A stretch of 64,000 bases of DNA from Hankyongella ginsenosidimutans (GTDB taxonomy: Bacteria; Pseudomonadota; Alphaproteobacteria; Sphingomonadales; Sphingomonadaceae), in the NCBI RefSeq assembly GCF_005144965.1, contig NZ_CP039704.1, positions 372,001 through 436,000 on the forward strand. The letters are read 5' to 3'. The notes beneath the pieces are model-generated. The model had not been told where the DNA came from, ran no database searches, and saw nothing but the letters and a program-made list of their open reading frames with translations. Shown here piece by piece: positions 51,486 to 62,107 of this stretch (the stretch's first letter is position 1; the number at the start of each line of letters is the position of its first letter). Both the position numbers and the translations under genes were made by a program.

Positions 51486-51586
51486 AGCGATTTCCAAGCA
51501 GATGGACTCATCTTCTGGTTAAGAAATCGCTGCAAAACAAAAACATAGAGCGGCGATCTGATTTGATCGGATCGAAAACCGCTCTA
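51484..51586. repeat. AGAGCGATTT palindromic repeat, copy 2
   Basis: Nearly identical to 39374-39475, including CAAAACAAAAACATAGAGC and the terminal CCGCTCTA. As in copy 1, its first bases supply the stop codon (TAG) of the upstream gene. It is followed without a gap by the composite element at 51587. Confidence 0.8.
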
Positions 51587-51778
51587 GCAGGCTGTTGAAA
51601 AAGCGGAATAATACAGTCCCATTTCGTCATTCCGGCGAAGGCCGGAATCCATGGGCGCTTATATACACAACGAATATAAGGTGTTAGCCATGGACCCCGG
51701 CCGGAGTTTATCCCCGTTAGGGGCCGGGGTGACGGCTGTGGGTTTGGAGTGCGGGAAACCACTTTTTCAGCAACCTGC
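51587..51778 (+). mobile_element. MITE-like composite palindromic element, complete copy
   Basis: Terminal inverted repeats GCAGGCTGTTGAAAAAG (51587-51603) and CTTTTTCAGCAACCTGC (51762-51778) differ at two positions. Inside are two hairpins: a short one, CCGGCGAAGGCCGG, and a long one containing TTTATCCCCGTTAGGGG. The related copy at 18959-19137 is inverted and truncated. No transposase frame. Confidence 0.78.
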
Positions 51779-51845
51779 GAGACCCTTCCCGTTTATGATT
51801 GCCTTACCAAAAGTGATTCAATCAAAAGGGTCTACACAAAGAGTG

Positions 51846-51915
51846 AGAGCCTTTCTTATCGCTTTCGCTTAAGGCACTCCAACACAAGTGCCTCAATCTC
51901 AGTCGGAAAGGCTCT
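51846..51915. repeat. Palindromic repeat just upstream of the XrtA locus
   Basis: Outer arms AGAGCCTTTC and GAAAGGCTCT and inner arms AGGCACT and AGTGCCT form a nested hairpin of 70 bases. It ends 12 bases before the first XrtA gene. The preceding part, 51779-51845, shows no gene. Confidence 0.65.
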
Positions 51916-51927
51916 AGACGCGGCGTC

Positions 51928-53477
51928 ATGATCCGCACCCTCGACGATCTTCTGGCGCAAGACTCAGACGCGCCCGCCCTGATCTGGCGCGGTACGCAGA
52001 TTTCCTATGCGCAGCTCAACCGCATGGTGGAGGCAGCGGCGCAGGACTGGCGCGCCCTCGGGCTGGCACCGGGCGCACGGGTCGCAGTCTATCTCGCCAA
52101 GACTCCAGAGACGGTTGCGGCGCTGTTCGCCGCCAGTCGTGCCGGCATGGTGGTTGTGCCGGTCAATCCGGTGCTGAAAGCGCCGCAGGTGCGCCACATC
52201 CTGGAGGACAGCGGTGCGGAAATTCTGGTGAGCGTCGCCGCCCGGCTGGCCGCTTTACGGGAAGCGGAGGCGCTGCCGCCGGGTCTGCGCGCCGTCTACA
52301 GCATCGACGCGGATGCCCTGTCGCGCGCCTGGCCAGGCCCGGCCGCGGATGCCAGGCGCACGCCCAGGCACTTTGCGCCCGCTGCGCTCGACGATGGGCT
52401 GGCGGCGATCCTCTACACTTCCGGCAGCACCGGGCGGCCCAAGGGGTCATGCTCTCGCACCGGAACCTGCTGCTCAGCGCCGACAGCGTGCGGCAGTATC
52501 TGGCGGTGACGGCGACCGACCGGCTGCTTGCAGCGCTGCCGTTCAGCTTCGACTATGGCCTCAACCAGTTGACCTGCGGCTTTCTGGCCGGCGCCTGCGT
52601 CAGCCTGATCGATTATCTGACGCCGCGCGACGTGGTGCGGGCCGTCGCGCGCGACGGCATCACCCTGCTCGGGGTGCCGCCGCTGTGGAGCCAGCTTGCC
52701 GCCGCCGAATGGCCGGACGACGCCCGCGCGAGCCTGCGCGCCATCACCAATTCCGGCGGGCGCATGCCGCGCGCCGTGCTGGGCAGGCTGCGCGCCCTGC
52801 TGCCGGATACCCGCATTTTCCTCATGTACGGTCTGACCGAGGCGTTCCGCTCGACCTATCTCGACCCGTCGCTGGTCGACGCGCGACCGGACTCGATCGG
52901 CAAAGCCATCCCCTACGCCGAAGTCTATGTCTGCCGGCCGGACGGCAGCCTGACCGACCCGGGCGAACCGGGCGAAATCGTCCACCTCGGCCCGCTGGTG
53001 GCGCAGGGCTACTGGCGCGATGCGGAGCGAACCGCTGCGCGCTTCCGCGAGCCGCCGGCCGCTGCCGGGCCGCGTGCGCCGGGCGAGCGCGCGGTCTGGT
53101 CCGGTGACAAGGCGGTGCGGGATGCCGACGGCTTCCTGACCTTCGTCGGCCGTGACGACGAGATGATCAAGACCTCCGGCTACCGGGTCAGCCCCACAGA
53201 GGTCGAGGAAGCGGCCTACGCCAGCGGTCTGGTCGCCGATTGCGTGGCGCTGGGCGTGCCGGACCCGGCGCTCGGTGAGGCGATCGTGCTGGTGGCAGCG
53301 CCAGTCGCCGACATGGCCGATGCCGAGGCCGGGCTGCCGGCAGCGATGACCCGCGCCCTGCCCGGCTTCATGCTGCCGCGCCACATCATCTGGCGCGAGA
53401 GCCTGCCGCGCAATCCGAATGGCAAGCTGGATCGTCCGACAATTGCCGCCGCCGCGCGCGCGGAGCGTGAGGCATGA
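51928..53477 (+). CDS. Acyl-CoA ligase, exosortase A system-associated
   Basis: AMP-forming ligase that opens the XrtA/PEP-CTERM exopolysaccharide locus. The start MIRTLDDLLAQ, ATP loop LYTSGSTGRPKG, MYGLTEAFRSTYLDP, GRDDEMIKTSGYRVSPTEVEE and LPRNPNGKLDR are visible. The loop is broken by one frame change at about 52445. Length is about 517 residues. Its stop overlaps the decarboxylase start (ATGA). In such loci it is thought to activate an amino or carboxylic acid with the partner decarboxylase, perhaps for a polymer or carrier modification; the substrate is unknown. Confidence 0.9.
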
Positions 53478-54705
53478 GCGCGCCCACCCACGGCGAACCA
53501 CGCGCCTGGCCGGACGGCTACGGCACGTCCGGGGTGCCTGACAGTCGGCGGTCGGCCGGTCACGGACTGGGCGGCGGAGCTTGGCACACCCTGTTCCTCT
53601 ACGACAGCGCCCTGATCGCGGCGCGCGTCCGCAGTCTGCGCGCGGCCATGCCGGCGGAGGTGCACCTGCATTATGCCATAAAGGCCAACCCGTTGCCGGC
53701 AGTCGTCAACCTGCTGGCCGGCCTCACCGACGGGCTGGACGTCGCATCCGCCGGCGAACTCGGCGTTGCTCTTGCCAGCGGCGTGCAGCCGGAGCGGATC
53801 AGCTTTGCGGGGCCTGCCAAGCGTGACCCGGAACTGGCCGCCGCCATCCAGGCCGGGATCATTCTCAACATTGAGGGCGCGGGCGAACTGGAGCGCGCAG
53901 CCCGGATCGCCACAGCGCTTGGCCTGCCGCTGAAGGCGGCGCTGCGCATCAACCCGGACTTCGAGGTAAAGGCTCCGGCATGCGCATGGGCGGCGGCGCG
54001 AAGCCGTTCGGGGTCGACACCGACCAGGCGCTGGCCCTGCTGGCGCGCATGGCGGCGCTGGGCGTCGATTTCCATGGCTTTCATATCTTTGCAGGGTCGC
54101 AGAACCTTTCGGCAGACGCGATCGCCGAGGCGCAGGATCTCTCTCGCACTGGCGGCGCGGCTGGCCGAGCATGCGCCCCGGCCGCCCCGGCACGTGAACA
54201 TCGGCGGCGGGCTGGGCGTGCCCTACACGCCGCAGGACAGACCACTGGACTTGGCGCGGCTGGGCGAGAGCCTGCACGCGCGGCTGGCGCGCAAGGAGCC
54301 GGCGCTGGCGCAGGCGGCGATTGTGCTCGAACTCGGCCGCTACCTGGTCGCGGAGGCCGGAGTCTACCTCACACGTGTTGTGGAAAAGAAACAGTCGCGC
54401 GGGGAAACGTTCCTGATCACCGACGGCGGCCTGCATCATCAGCTCGCGGCAAGCGGCAACTTTGGGCAGGCGATCCGCCGAAACTACCCTGTTGCAATAG
54501 CGAACAAGTATACGCAACCGGCGACGGGAACGGCGTCTGTCGTCGGCTGCCTTTGTACGCCGCTTGATAAACTTGGGGAAAAATTCCGGTGCCCGATGCG
54601 GATGCCGGCGATATTGTCGCTGTATTTCTTGCCGGCGCTTATGGCGCCACGGCGAGTCCCGGCCGGTTCCTCAGCCATCCCGAACCTGCGGAGCGGCTTG
54701 TCTGA
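53474..54705 (+). CDS. PLP-dependent decarboxylase, exosortase A system-associated
   Basis: Fold-III (alanine racemase/ornithine decarboxylase type) PLP enzyme. The PLP-lysine region reads HYAIKANPLPAVV; then DVASAGEL, SFAGPAKRD, GFHIFAGSQNL and HVNIGGGLGVPY. The C-terminus ends GATASPGRFLSHPEPAERLV. ATG 53474 overlaps the ligase gene. Frame changes near 53980, 54140 and 54590 are needed; the last leads to a stop at 54703-54705. It resembles diaminopimelate or ornithine decarboxylases and normally accompanies the ligase in XrtA loci. The product is unknown. Confidence 0.88.
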
Positions 54706-54928
54706 CGATCCTTTGCAGTGCAACACTCTGGGGTTGCCTTTATAAAGGGCACACAATATTTTGCCGCCGGATTGGCGCAGGCTGGTTTCGTGAGCGAAGT
54801 GGCGGAAAAATGCCGTCGGCTAAGCTGTGCTTACGCTTTGTTCACTTGTGTTAGGCTTTACGCAGTCGGTTACAGAAGTGCTTTGGACGCAGTGCGTTGG
54901 CTGCGTCCGCAACAGGAGGGGACGGACC
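54706..54928. other. Gap before the export genes
   Basis: About 220 bases of lower GC. It probably holds the promoter for the export gene cluster, but I could not pick a convincing -35/-10 or -24/-12 pair. TGGCGGAAAAATGC at 54800-54813 has one base too few between GG and GC for sigma-54. Confidence 0.35.
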
Positions 54929-55565
54929 GTGAAACTTCGCCTGAAAACCTTAGGCCGCGCAGCGTTTCTGGGCGCGATTGCGCTGCTCAGCGCCTGCTCG
55001 AGCGCCAAGGACAGCCTGCCGCCGGCAGCCTTCGTTTCGCCTGCTGAAGGCCCGGGCCGATTACATCATCGGCCCGCTCGATGCGCTGAACATCTTCGTG
55101 TGGCGCAACCCGGAACTCTCGACTGGCGTGACCGTACGTCCGGATGGCCGCATCACGGTGCCCCTGATCCAGGACATGGCGGCCACCGGCAAAACCCCGA
55201 CCCAACTCGCCAAGGATATCGAGGGCGAACTGGCGAAATACATCCAAAACCCGATCGTCTCGGTGATCGTCACTGGCTTCCAGGGACCGTTCGCGCAGCA
55301 GGTGCGCGTGGTGGGCGAAGCGACGAACCCGGCTGCTATCCCGTACCGTGCGAACATGACGCTGCTTGACGTGATGATCTCGGTTGGCGGTCTGACCGAG
55401 TTCGCGGCGGGCGATCGCGCGCGTCTGGTGCGTTTCGACCGCTCGACCGGCGCGCAGAAGGAGTTCCGGGTGCGGCTGGAGAGCCTGCTCAAGGACGGCA
55501 AGACCTCGGCGAACGTCCGCATCGAACCGGGCGACGTGATCATCGTGCCGGAGAGCTTCTTCTAG
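54929..55565 (+). CDS. XrtA/PEP-CTERM polysaccharide export lipoprotein
   Basis: Wza-like outer-membrane export component. The lipobox reads LLSACSSAK (Cys acylated), then a Poly_export domain (ADYIIGPLDALNIFVWRNPELS, VRPDGRITVPLIQDM) and a SLBB-like part (VRVVGEATNPAAIPYRANM, ending EPGDVIIVPESFF). The start is GTG 54929 with AGGAGG nine bases upstream. A frame change near 55055 joins the lipoprotein start to the body. About 211 residues, shorter than full Wza, as in XrtA-type exporters. It precedes the chain-length determinant by 137 bases. Confidence 0.9.
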
Positions 55566-55702
55566 GCGATACGCCGGGCGCTGGGGCAGCGCCTGGCATG
55601 GCCGGCAACCTTTGGTTCGCACTTGTGCGATATCAATGGCGGTTCGAATCGAAGCGCGCCTGCCGCCGCTTACGGCCGCAGGTGAGGGAATGAGTAGGGT
55701 TT

Positions 55703-57298
55703 ATGCAGTCAGTCTACGACCAGCTCCTGACGACCTTGTATCTGCTCTGGCGCAAGCGACTGTATGGCCTGGCCGCCATGTGGGTGGTCTGCCTGATCGG
55801 CTGGGGCGTGGTCGCCGCCATCCCCGATACCTATGAAGCGCGGGCGCGCATTTTCGTCGACACCAACACCGTGCTGCCGCGCATCCTCGGCACCGACGAC
55901 GTGAACCCGATGCGCCAGGTCGATATCGTGCGCCGCACGCTGGTATCGCGCCCGAACCTGGAAAAGGTGATCCGGCGCACCGACCTCGACCTCACGGTCG
56001 GGGACGACCCTCCGAAATGGAGCGGCTGTTCACGAAGCTGACCCAGAACATCACCCTGCAAAGCCAGGGCGACGACCTGTTCACCCTCACCTTCCAGTCC
56101 GGCGACCCGAAGCTGACCAAGGCGGAGAACGCCAACCTCGCCAAGCGCGTGGTGCAGAACCTCATCAACATCTTCGTCGAGGACAATCTGAGCGGCCAGC
56201 GTGACGTCTACAACGAGACGCGCCGCTTCCTGGAAGAGCAGATCGACGAATACGAAAAGCAGCTCGAAGCCGCCGAGCGCCGCCGCGCCGACTTCGAGAC
56301 CAAGAACCTCGGCCGCCTGCCTGAGTCGGCCAACTTCCTGCAGCAGCTCCAGACCCTGCGGCGCGAGCTTGACACCGTCGACGGCTCGCTGGCCCAGGCG
56401 ACGAGCGCGCGCCGGGCGCTGGCGGCACAGCTCGCCAGCGTGCCCGCGAACATCTCCGCCGGCTATTATGCGCCGCCGGTCGCTGGCGGATCGACGATCG
56501 ACCCGCTGTCGAAGGAAGGCCAGATCCGGGCCCTGGAGCAGCAGGTCTCGGATGCAATGGCCCGCGGCTACACCGAACAGCATCCGGATGTCGTCGGCGC
56601 GCGGCGCCAGATCGAGAACCTGAAGGCGCAGGAAGTCGCGGAACGCAAGCAGGCTGCCGCGCAGCCGAAATCTGCCAAGCAGGAAAGCACGGGGCCGACC
56701 CAGGCCAACCCGGTCTATGTTGACCTGCGCAGCCGGCTGTTCGACAAGGACGCCGAAATCGCCGCCCTCACCTCGCGTCGCGCCGCCATCAGCCGTGAAA
56801 TCGACGAGCAGCAGTCCAAGGCGGAAACCTCGCCGGAGCTGCAGGCCGAGCGCTCGAAACTCAATCGCGACTACGAAGTCATCCAGCGCAAGTATCAGGA
56901 ACTGCTGGCCTCGCGCGAGCAGACGCTGGTCGCGCAAAGGTCGAGACCACGACCGACAAGGTGCAGTTCCGCATCGTCGATCCACCTGAAGTGCCGCTGA
57001 AACCGGTGGCGCCGAACCGCCCGCTGCTGCTCTCCGGCGTGACGCTGGCGGGTCTGCTGCTCGGGATCGGCATCGCCGCCGCCATGAGCCACGTCCACAC
57101 GACGTTCATCACGGTCGGCAACCTGAAGAACATCACCAGTCTGCCGGTTCTGGGAAGCGTCTCGGCGATCCTCAACGATCAGCAGCGCGCACAGGAGCGC
57201 CTGCGACTGGGGCGTTCGCCGTCGCCTTTCTCGTCCTGATCGGCGTGTTCGCCGTGCTGCTCACGATCGAGAGCATCCAGGCGTCCAAAGCCATCTAG
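55703..57298 (+). CDS. XrtA system polysaccharide chain-length determinant
   Basis: Wzz/GumC-type inner-membrane protein that sets chain length and docks the autokinase. It starts MQSVYDQLLTTLYLLWRKR with a first membrane segment (LAAMWVVCLIGWGVV), then periplasmic EARARIFVDTNTVLPRIL, a long coiled-coil region (EKQLEAAERRRADFETK; DKDAEIAALTSRRAAIS), FRIVDPPEVPLKPVAPN, and a segment VTLAGLLLGIGIAAAMS. A last hydrophobic stretch (AFLVLIGVFAVLLTI) lies after a frame change near 57212. Other changes are near 56010 and 56940. About 531 residues. Confidence 0.9.
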
Positions 57299-57325
57299 CG
57301 TCGCCGCCCGACCAAGGAAGCAACC

Positions 57326-58238
57326 ATGAGTGACGACAGCACCCAGCCCGGCGACGACGAGAACATCTCGTTGCTCGAACGTGCCGCCCGCAAGCTGAGC
57401 GCCAATCAGAACAAGCCTGCCGCGCGCGACGCCCTGCGCGCCAAGGTGACCCGCAGCGAGGCGGTCGAGATGCCGGCGCGCGGCACCAGCGTGCGCAGCG
57501 CCAAGCTCAGCCGTCGCGGCGAAGTGGACCTGATTTCCTGCGCGAAACCGGCTTTGTCGTGCCGGATTCGCCGGCCACCCAGACCGCGGAAGAGTTCCGC
57601 ATCGTCAAGCGCCAGCTGCTGTTGAATGCATTTGCGCGCGGCGAGAACGCGATCAAGAACGGCAATCTCATTCTGGTCTGCTCCGCGCAGCCGAACGAGG
57701 GCAAGACCTTCTGCGCGATCAACCTGGCGCTGTCGATTGCATCCGAGCGCGACCTGACTGTGCTGCTGGTCGACGCGGATTTCGCCAAGCCGGAAATCCT
57801 CTCGACCCTGGGTCTGGAAGGCGGCAAGGGCCTTGTGGACGTGATCGTCGACCCCTCGCTCGACCTTGCGGACTGTCTGATCCGCACCAACATCGAAAAT
57901 CTGGCGGTGCTGCCGGCCGGACGCCAGCACCACCTGACGACGGAACTGTTGGCCTCGGAACGCATGGGCGCCATGATCGAGGAAATCGCCCAGCGCTATC
58001 GCGACCGCGTGGTGATCTTCGACCGCCGCCGGCGCTGGCGTCGTCCGCCGCCTCCGTGCTGGCGCTGCATGTCGGCCAGGTGCTGTTCGTGGTGGAGGCC
58101 GAGAGCACGCGCGAGCCGCAGCTGCGCGAAGGCCTGGCCATGATCTCCGGGTGCAAGAACGTCAGCCTGCTGTTGAACAAGACCCGATTCTCGACGGCCG
58201 GCCGCCGCTTCGGCGCCTATTACGGCTATGGCACATAA
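57326..58238 (+). CDS. XrtA-associated tyrosine autokinase
   Basis: BY-kinase that cycles phosphorylation with the chain-length protein. The N-terminus MSDDSTQPGDDENISLLERA is followed by VKRQLLLNAF, Walker A SAQPNEGKTFCAINLAL, Walker A' TVLLVDADFAKPE, and a C-terminal tyrosine tail GAYYGYGT. The P-loop reads PNEGKT where PGEGKS/T is commoner. Frame changes near 57535 and 58030 break it; about 303 residues. It lies 27 bases after the chain-length gene, which in this system is a separate polypeptide. Confidence 0.9.
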
Positions 58239-58265
58239 TCGACCGATGACGGGGGCATGGGCCAT

Positions 58266-59909
58266 ATGAAACACCGGATCGGCGCGCAAACCGCGGCCTT
58301 GGCGCTCGCAGTCGGACTCGGCTGCGGCGGCCCAGCGCTGGCGAAGATCGAGTTTCACCCGCAGCTTGAGGTGCGGGAAAGCTGGTCCGACGGCGTCAGC
58401 TCGGAAAACGGCTTCATCACCACCATCTCGCCGGCGCCGACATCAGCTTCAACTCCCGGCGCGTCACCGGCGGCATCACCTACAATTACGAGCGGCGGAT
58501 CGGCATCGGCACCCGCGTCGTCGACAAGAACCGCCACAATCTGGTCGCGCGGGCGAACGCAAGCATCATCGAGGATTTCCTAAGCCTCGACACGGGTGCC
58601 GTCGCGACCCGGCTGATCCGCGACCTGCGCGGCCCGCTGTCGCTCAACCCTGAGCAGGACGGGCAGAACCTCTCGGATGTGTTCAACGTCTTTGTGCGGC
58701 CGACGGTTTCGCGTCCGCTCGGCAATCTGGCACGGTTCACCGCGAGCTACGAATTCGCCTACACCGACATCAATGACATCACCGATCCGTTCGCGGCCGG
58801 CGGCGCGGGCTTCGACGGAGACCTCTCGCTGGGTGCCGTGGCCGACAGCAAGTCGCATGGGGTCAATGTCTCGCTGGCCAGCCTGCCCAGCAGTTCGAAC
58901 CTCACCTGGACGCTGAGCGGCCGCTACGCGCGCGAAAACATAAAGGTGCTGAGCGAGCAGACGGAAATATACTCCGGCAACTTCGACCTTGAATATGCGC
59001 TCACCCGCAAGATCAGCCTGCTCGGCTCGGCGGGGTGGGAGAGCACCTTCGACGACCGCGACACGCCGCTGACCGACCAGCAAGGCCAGCCGGTCTTCGA
59101 CAATAACGGCGATTTCATCGTCGACCCCAGCGCCGGCCGCACCGTGGTCTTTGACCAGCAGGGTGTGACCTGGGATGTCGGCCTGCGCCTGAACCCGAAC
59201 CAGCGCACCAATCTCGTGGTCCGCGGCGGTCGGCGCTTCGGCGACCTTATCTGGTCGGTGGCGCTGAATTACCAGCCGCGCCCGGGCCTCACTCTGGTCG
59301 GCAGCTACAACCAGTCCGTCGACACGTTCGGCCGCCTGCTGACCCAGAACGTCAACGGCATCCCGGAGACGTTCATCGTCAGCCGAAACCGGGTGTCCGG
59401 CCTGTTCCTCGGCGGCATCTTCCCGGTGCCGGGGCTGATCAACGGCTTTCCGACGGCAAGCTTCGGCCGTCAACAACTCCGTGTTCCGCCTGCGCTCCGG
59501 CTCGCTCGGCGTCACCTACGACCGGCGCAAGTTCACAGGCAACCTGTCGCTGTTCTTCCAGACGCGCGACCTGCTCTCCTTCGTGCCGCTGCCCGGCGTG
59601 CCGGACGCTCTCGAGCCGACCAACATCGGCGACCGGGACCGCTCGGTCGGGGCATTTCTCACCAACAGCTACAAGATCGGCCGCAAGAGCAGCGTCAGCC
59701 TGGACCTGTTCTATTCGGCGCTGCGGTTCCAGCTGTCCGAAGGCCGCAACGACAATTTCTACGGCGGCAGCGTCAGCTACACCTACAGCCTTGGGCGCTA
59801 CGTAAACCTGTTCAGCCGGGTCTACGGCTCGCAGCGCACCAGCAACTTCAACACCGGGTTCGACAGCAACGATTTCTCGGTTTCGGTCGGCGCTACTGCA
59901 CGCTTTTAG
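58266..59909 (+). CDS. XrtA system outer-membrane beta-barrel protein
   Basis: Exported protein (signal peptide MKHRIGAQTAALALAVG, cut after ALA near residue 26) with repeated amphipathic beta-strands (ITYNYERRIGIG, FDLEYALTRKISLLGSAGWE, VTWDVGLRLNPNQRTNLVVR) and a final VSVGATARF ending in Phe, as in porin-like barrels. It fits the PEP-CTERM-associated outer-membrane family of about 540 residues. ATG 58266 follows the autokinase by 27 bases. Frame changes lie near 58435 and 59470. It may form the outer-membrane exit pore or an accessory barrel for the polysaccharide. Confidence 0.85.
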
Positions 59910-59956
59910 GCGAAAACGCCGAGCGGGAAGGAAAATATCAACCTTCTGAGAGGCAT

Positions 59957-60079
59957 AGACCTTGATCGTGTCAGATTGAACGGATCTGAAACGTGAAACA
60001 TGGTCTCATTCATGGAAAAGAGCCTGGTTCACGTTATCGGTTGAAGCAAACATGCTTTCCGCCTCAACCGATCAGGCTC
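59957..60079 (+). repeat. GAGCCTGAT palindromic repeat, copy 3 (full element)
   Basis: Same two-palindrome layout as 26343-26463: AGACC to GGTCT (59957-60006), then GAGCCTGGTT to ATCAGGCTC (60020-60079). It lies within the XrtA locus, 102 bases before the ATPase start, in the same orientation as the other copies relative to the downstream gene. Confidence 0.75.
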
Positions 60080-60110
60080 CGGTGCACAAAGCCGCTGGAT
60101 GGGAGCGCGC

Positions 60111-60125
60111 TGGCAACGACAATGC
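60111..60125 (+). promoter_or_regulatory. Sigma-54-like -24/-12 site
   Basis: TGGCAACGACAATGC has GG and GC elements at the sigma-54 spacing, 57 bases before the ATPase start. Two positions differ from TGGCAC-N5-TTGC. XrtA systems are often under PrsK/PrsR-type, sigma-54-dependent control, which gives the match some weight. Confidence 0.4.
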
Positions 60126-60181
60126 GGATAGGGTAAACGCCTGTCCGCGCCCTGATGAGCGCAAGGACGGCGAGACGGATC

Positions 60182-61263
60182 ATGTACACCGAATTCTATA
60201 ATCTCACCGGCCGCCCGTTTCAGCTCACACCTGATCCGCGCTTCTATTACGACACCCGCACGCACCGCAAAGCCATGGCGTACCTGACCTATGGCCTGAA
60301 CCAGGGCGAGGGCTTCATCATCATCACCGGCGATGTCGGCGCCGGCAAGACCACCCTGGTCGGCCACCTGTTCGATGCTATCGAAGGCAGCGAATATGTG
60401 GTGGCCAACGTGGTGACCACGCAACTGGATGCGGACAGCACGCTGCGCATGGTCGCGACCGCCTTCGGCCTGAAGGTCGAGGACTGCGACAAGGCCGAGA
60501 TCCTGCGCCGGATCGAGCAGTTCCTGCGCGCGCACCATGCTGCCGGGCGGCGCGTGCTGCTGACGATCGACGAGGCGCAGAACCTGCCGGTCTCGGCGCT
60601 GGAAGAACTGCGCATGCTCTCCAACTTCCAGGACGGCAACAAGGCCCTGCTCCAGACCTTCCTGCTCGGCCAGCCGGAATTCCGTGACAAGCTGGCGCTC
60701 TCCCCGAGCTTGAGCAATTGCGCCAGCGCGTGATCGCCACGCACCATCTGGAGCCGATGCAGGAGGAAGAGCTGCCGGAATATGTCCTGCACCGGCTGTC
60801 GCTGTGCGGCTGGCAGAACGATCCGATGTTCACGGACGATGCCTTCAAGCTGATGTACGATTATTCGGGCGGCGTGCCGCGTCGCCTGAACAATCTGTGC
60901 TCGCGCATCCTGCTGTTCGGCGCGCTGGAGGAAACCCACGTCATCGACGCCACCCTGGTGCGGCAGGTGATCGACGACCTGCGCCAGGACAACACGCCGA
61001 CCACCGGGCCGAAACACACCCTCGATGCGGATACCGCCTATTCCAGCATCGGGCCCATGCACGCCCGCGTGCCGCCGAAGGTGCAGCGCGACCGCATGCT
61101 GGCCGAGCCCGGCCTGCCGGACCCGGACCTGATGCGCCGGCTGGACATCCTCGAGCGCTATGTGCGGTCGCACGACCGCTCGATCCGCCAGATCGTGCGC
61201 ATCCTGAACGATTGGGTGGACGACGATGCGCAGACGCCGCCGACAGAGGATACGCAGCCATGA
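60182..61263 (+). CDS. XrtA/PEP-CTERM system-associated ATPase
   Basis: ExeA/GspA-like AAA ATPase. It starts MYTEFYNLTGRPFQLTPDPR, then Walker A ITGDVGAGKTTLVGHL, Walker B VLLTIDEAQNLP, and sensor regions ELRMLSNFQDG and GGVPRRLNNLCSRIL. A proline-rich linker leads to a C-terminal helix (RRLDILERYVRSHDRS). ATG 60182 is chosen because it places the family start MYTEFYNL first. One frame change near 60705. About 360 residues. The stop overlaps the deacetylase start. Confidence 0.92.
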
Positions 61264-62107
61264 GCCGCGCCGTCGTCAATGCCCTGTCGGTCGACGTGGA
61301 GGAGTATTTCCAGGTTGGCGCGTTCGAGACCTGCATCGCGCGCGATAGCTGGGAGCGTTGGCCGCCGTGTCGCGCAAAATACCGGGGCGGTGCTGGACCT
61401 GTTCGCCCGCAAGAACGTCAAAGCGACCTTCTTCACCCTGGGCTGGGTCGCCGAGCGCCATCCGGAACTGATCCGGCGCATCGTCGCCGACGGGCATGAG
61501 TTGGCCTCGCACGGCTATGCGCACGACCGGGTACACAGCTTTACCCCGGAGCAGTTCCGCGCCGACCTCGACCGCTCGAAAAAATCCTCGAGGATGTCGC
61601 CGGCGTCTCCGTCATCGGCTACCGGGCGCCGAGCTTCTCGATCGGCAAGGCCAACCGCTGGGCGCTCGATGTGCTGGCGGAGAGCGGTTATCGCTACTCA
61701 TCCTCGGTCGCGCCGCTGGCGCACGACCATTATGGCTGGCCGGAGGCGCCGCGCTTCGTCCATACCCCTGTCGCCGGTTCGGACATGATCGAATTTCCGG
61801 TGACGACCGTTGACCTCGCCGGCAAGCGGCTGGCCTGCGGCGGCGGCTTCTTCCGCCTGTTCCCATATGCGCTGTCGCGCTGGGCGATCCGCAAGGTGAA
61901 CGTGGAGGCGCAGCAGCCGGCCGTGCTCTACTTCCACCCGTGGGAAGTCGATCCGGCGCAGCCGCGCGTGCCGGGCGCCCGTGGAAGTCGCGCCTGCGGC
62001 ACTACACGAACCTTGGTGCCATGGCCGGCAAGCTGGAGCATGCGCTCGACGATTTCGCCTGGGACCGCGTGGACCGCGTGCTTGGTGTCTCTCATGTCGC
62101 TGGCTGA
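61260..62107 (+). CDS. XrtA system polysaccharide deacetylase
   Basis: NodB-type carbohydrate esterase. The opening VNALSVDVEEYFQVGAFE holds the catalytic Asp pair, followed by ATFFTLGWVAERHPELI, HELASHGYAHDRV with the metal His residues, GYRAPSFSIGKANRW and VLYFHPWEVDPAQPR. ATG 61260 overlaps the ATPase stop. Frame changes near 61358, 61580 and 61980 are needed; the last frame ends GVSHVAG at 62107, about 282 residues. It probably deacetylates the exported polysaccharide or its precursor. Confidence 0.92.

Noticed and set aside
54800-54813. Sigma-54-like TGGCGGAAAAATGC before the export lipoprotein gene
   Set aside because: Spacing between GG and GC is one base short of the strict sigma-54 requirement.
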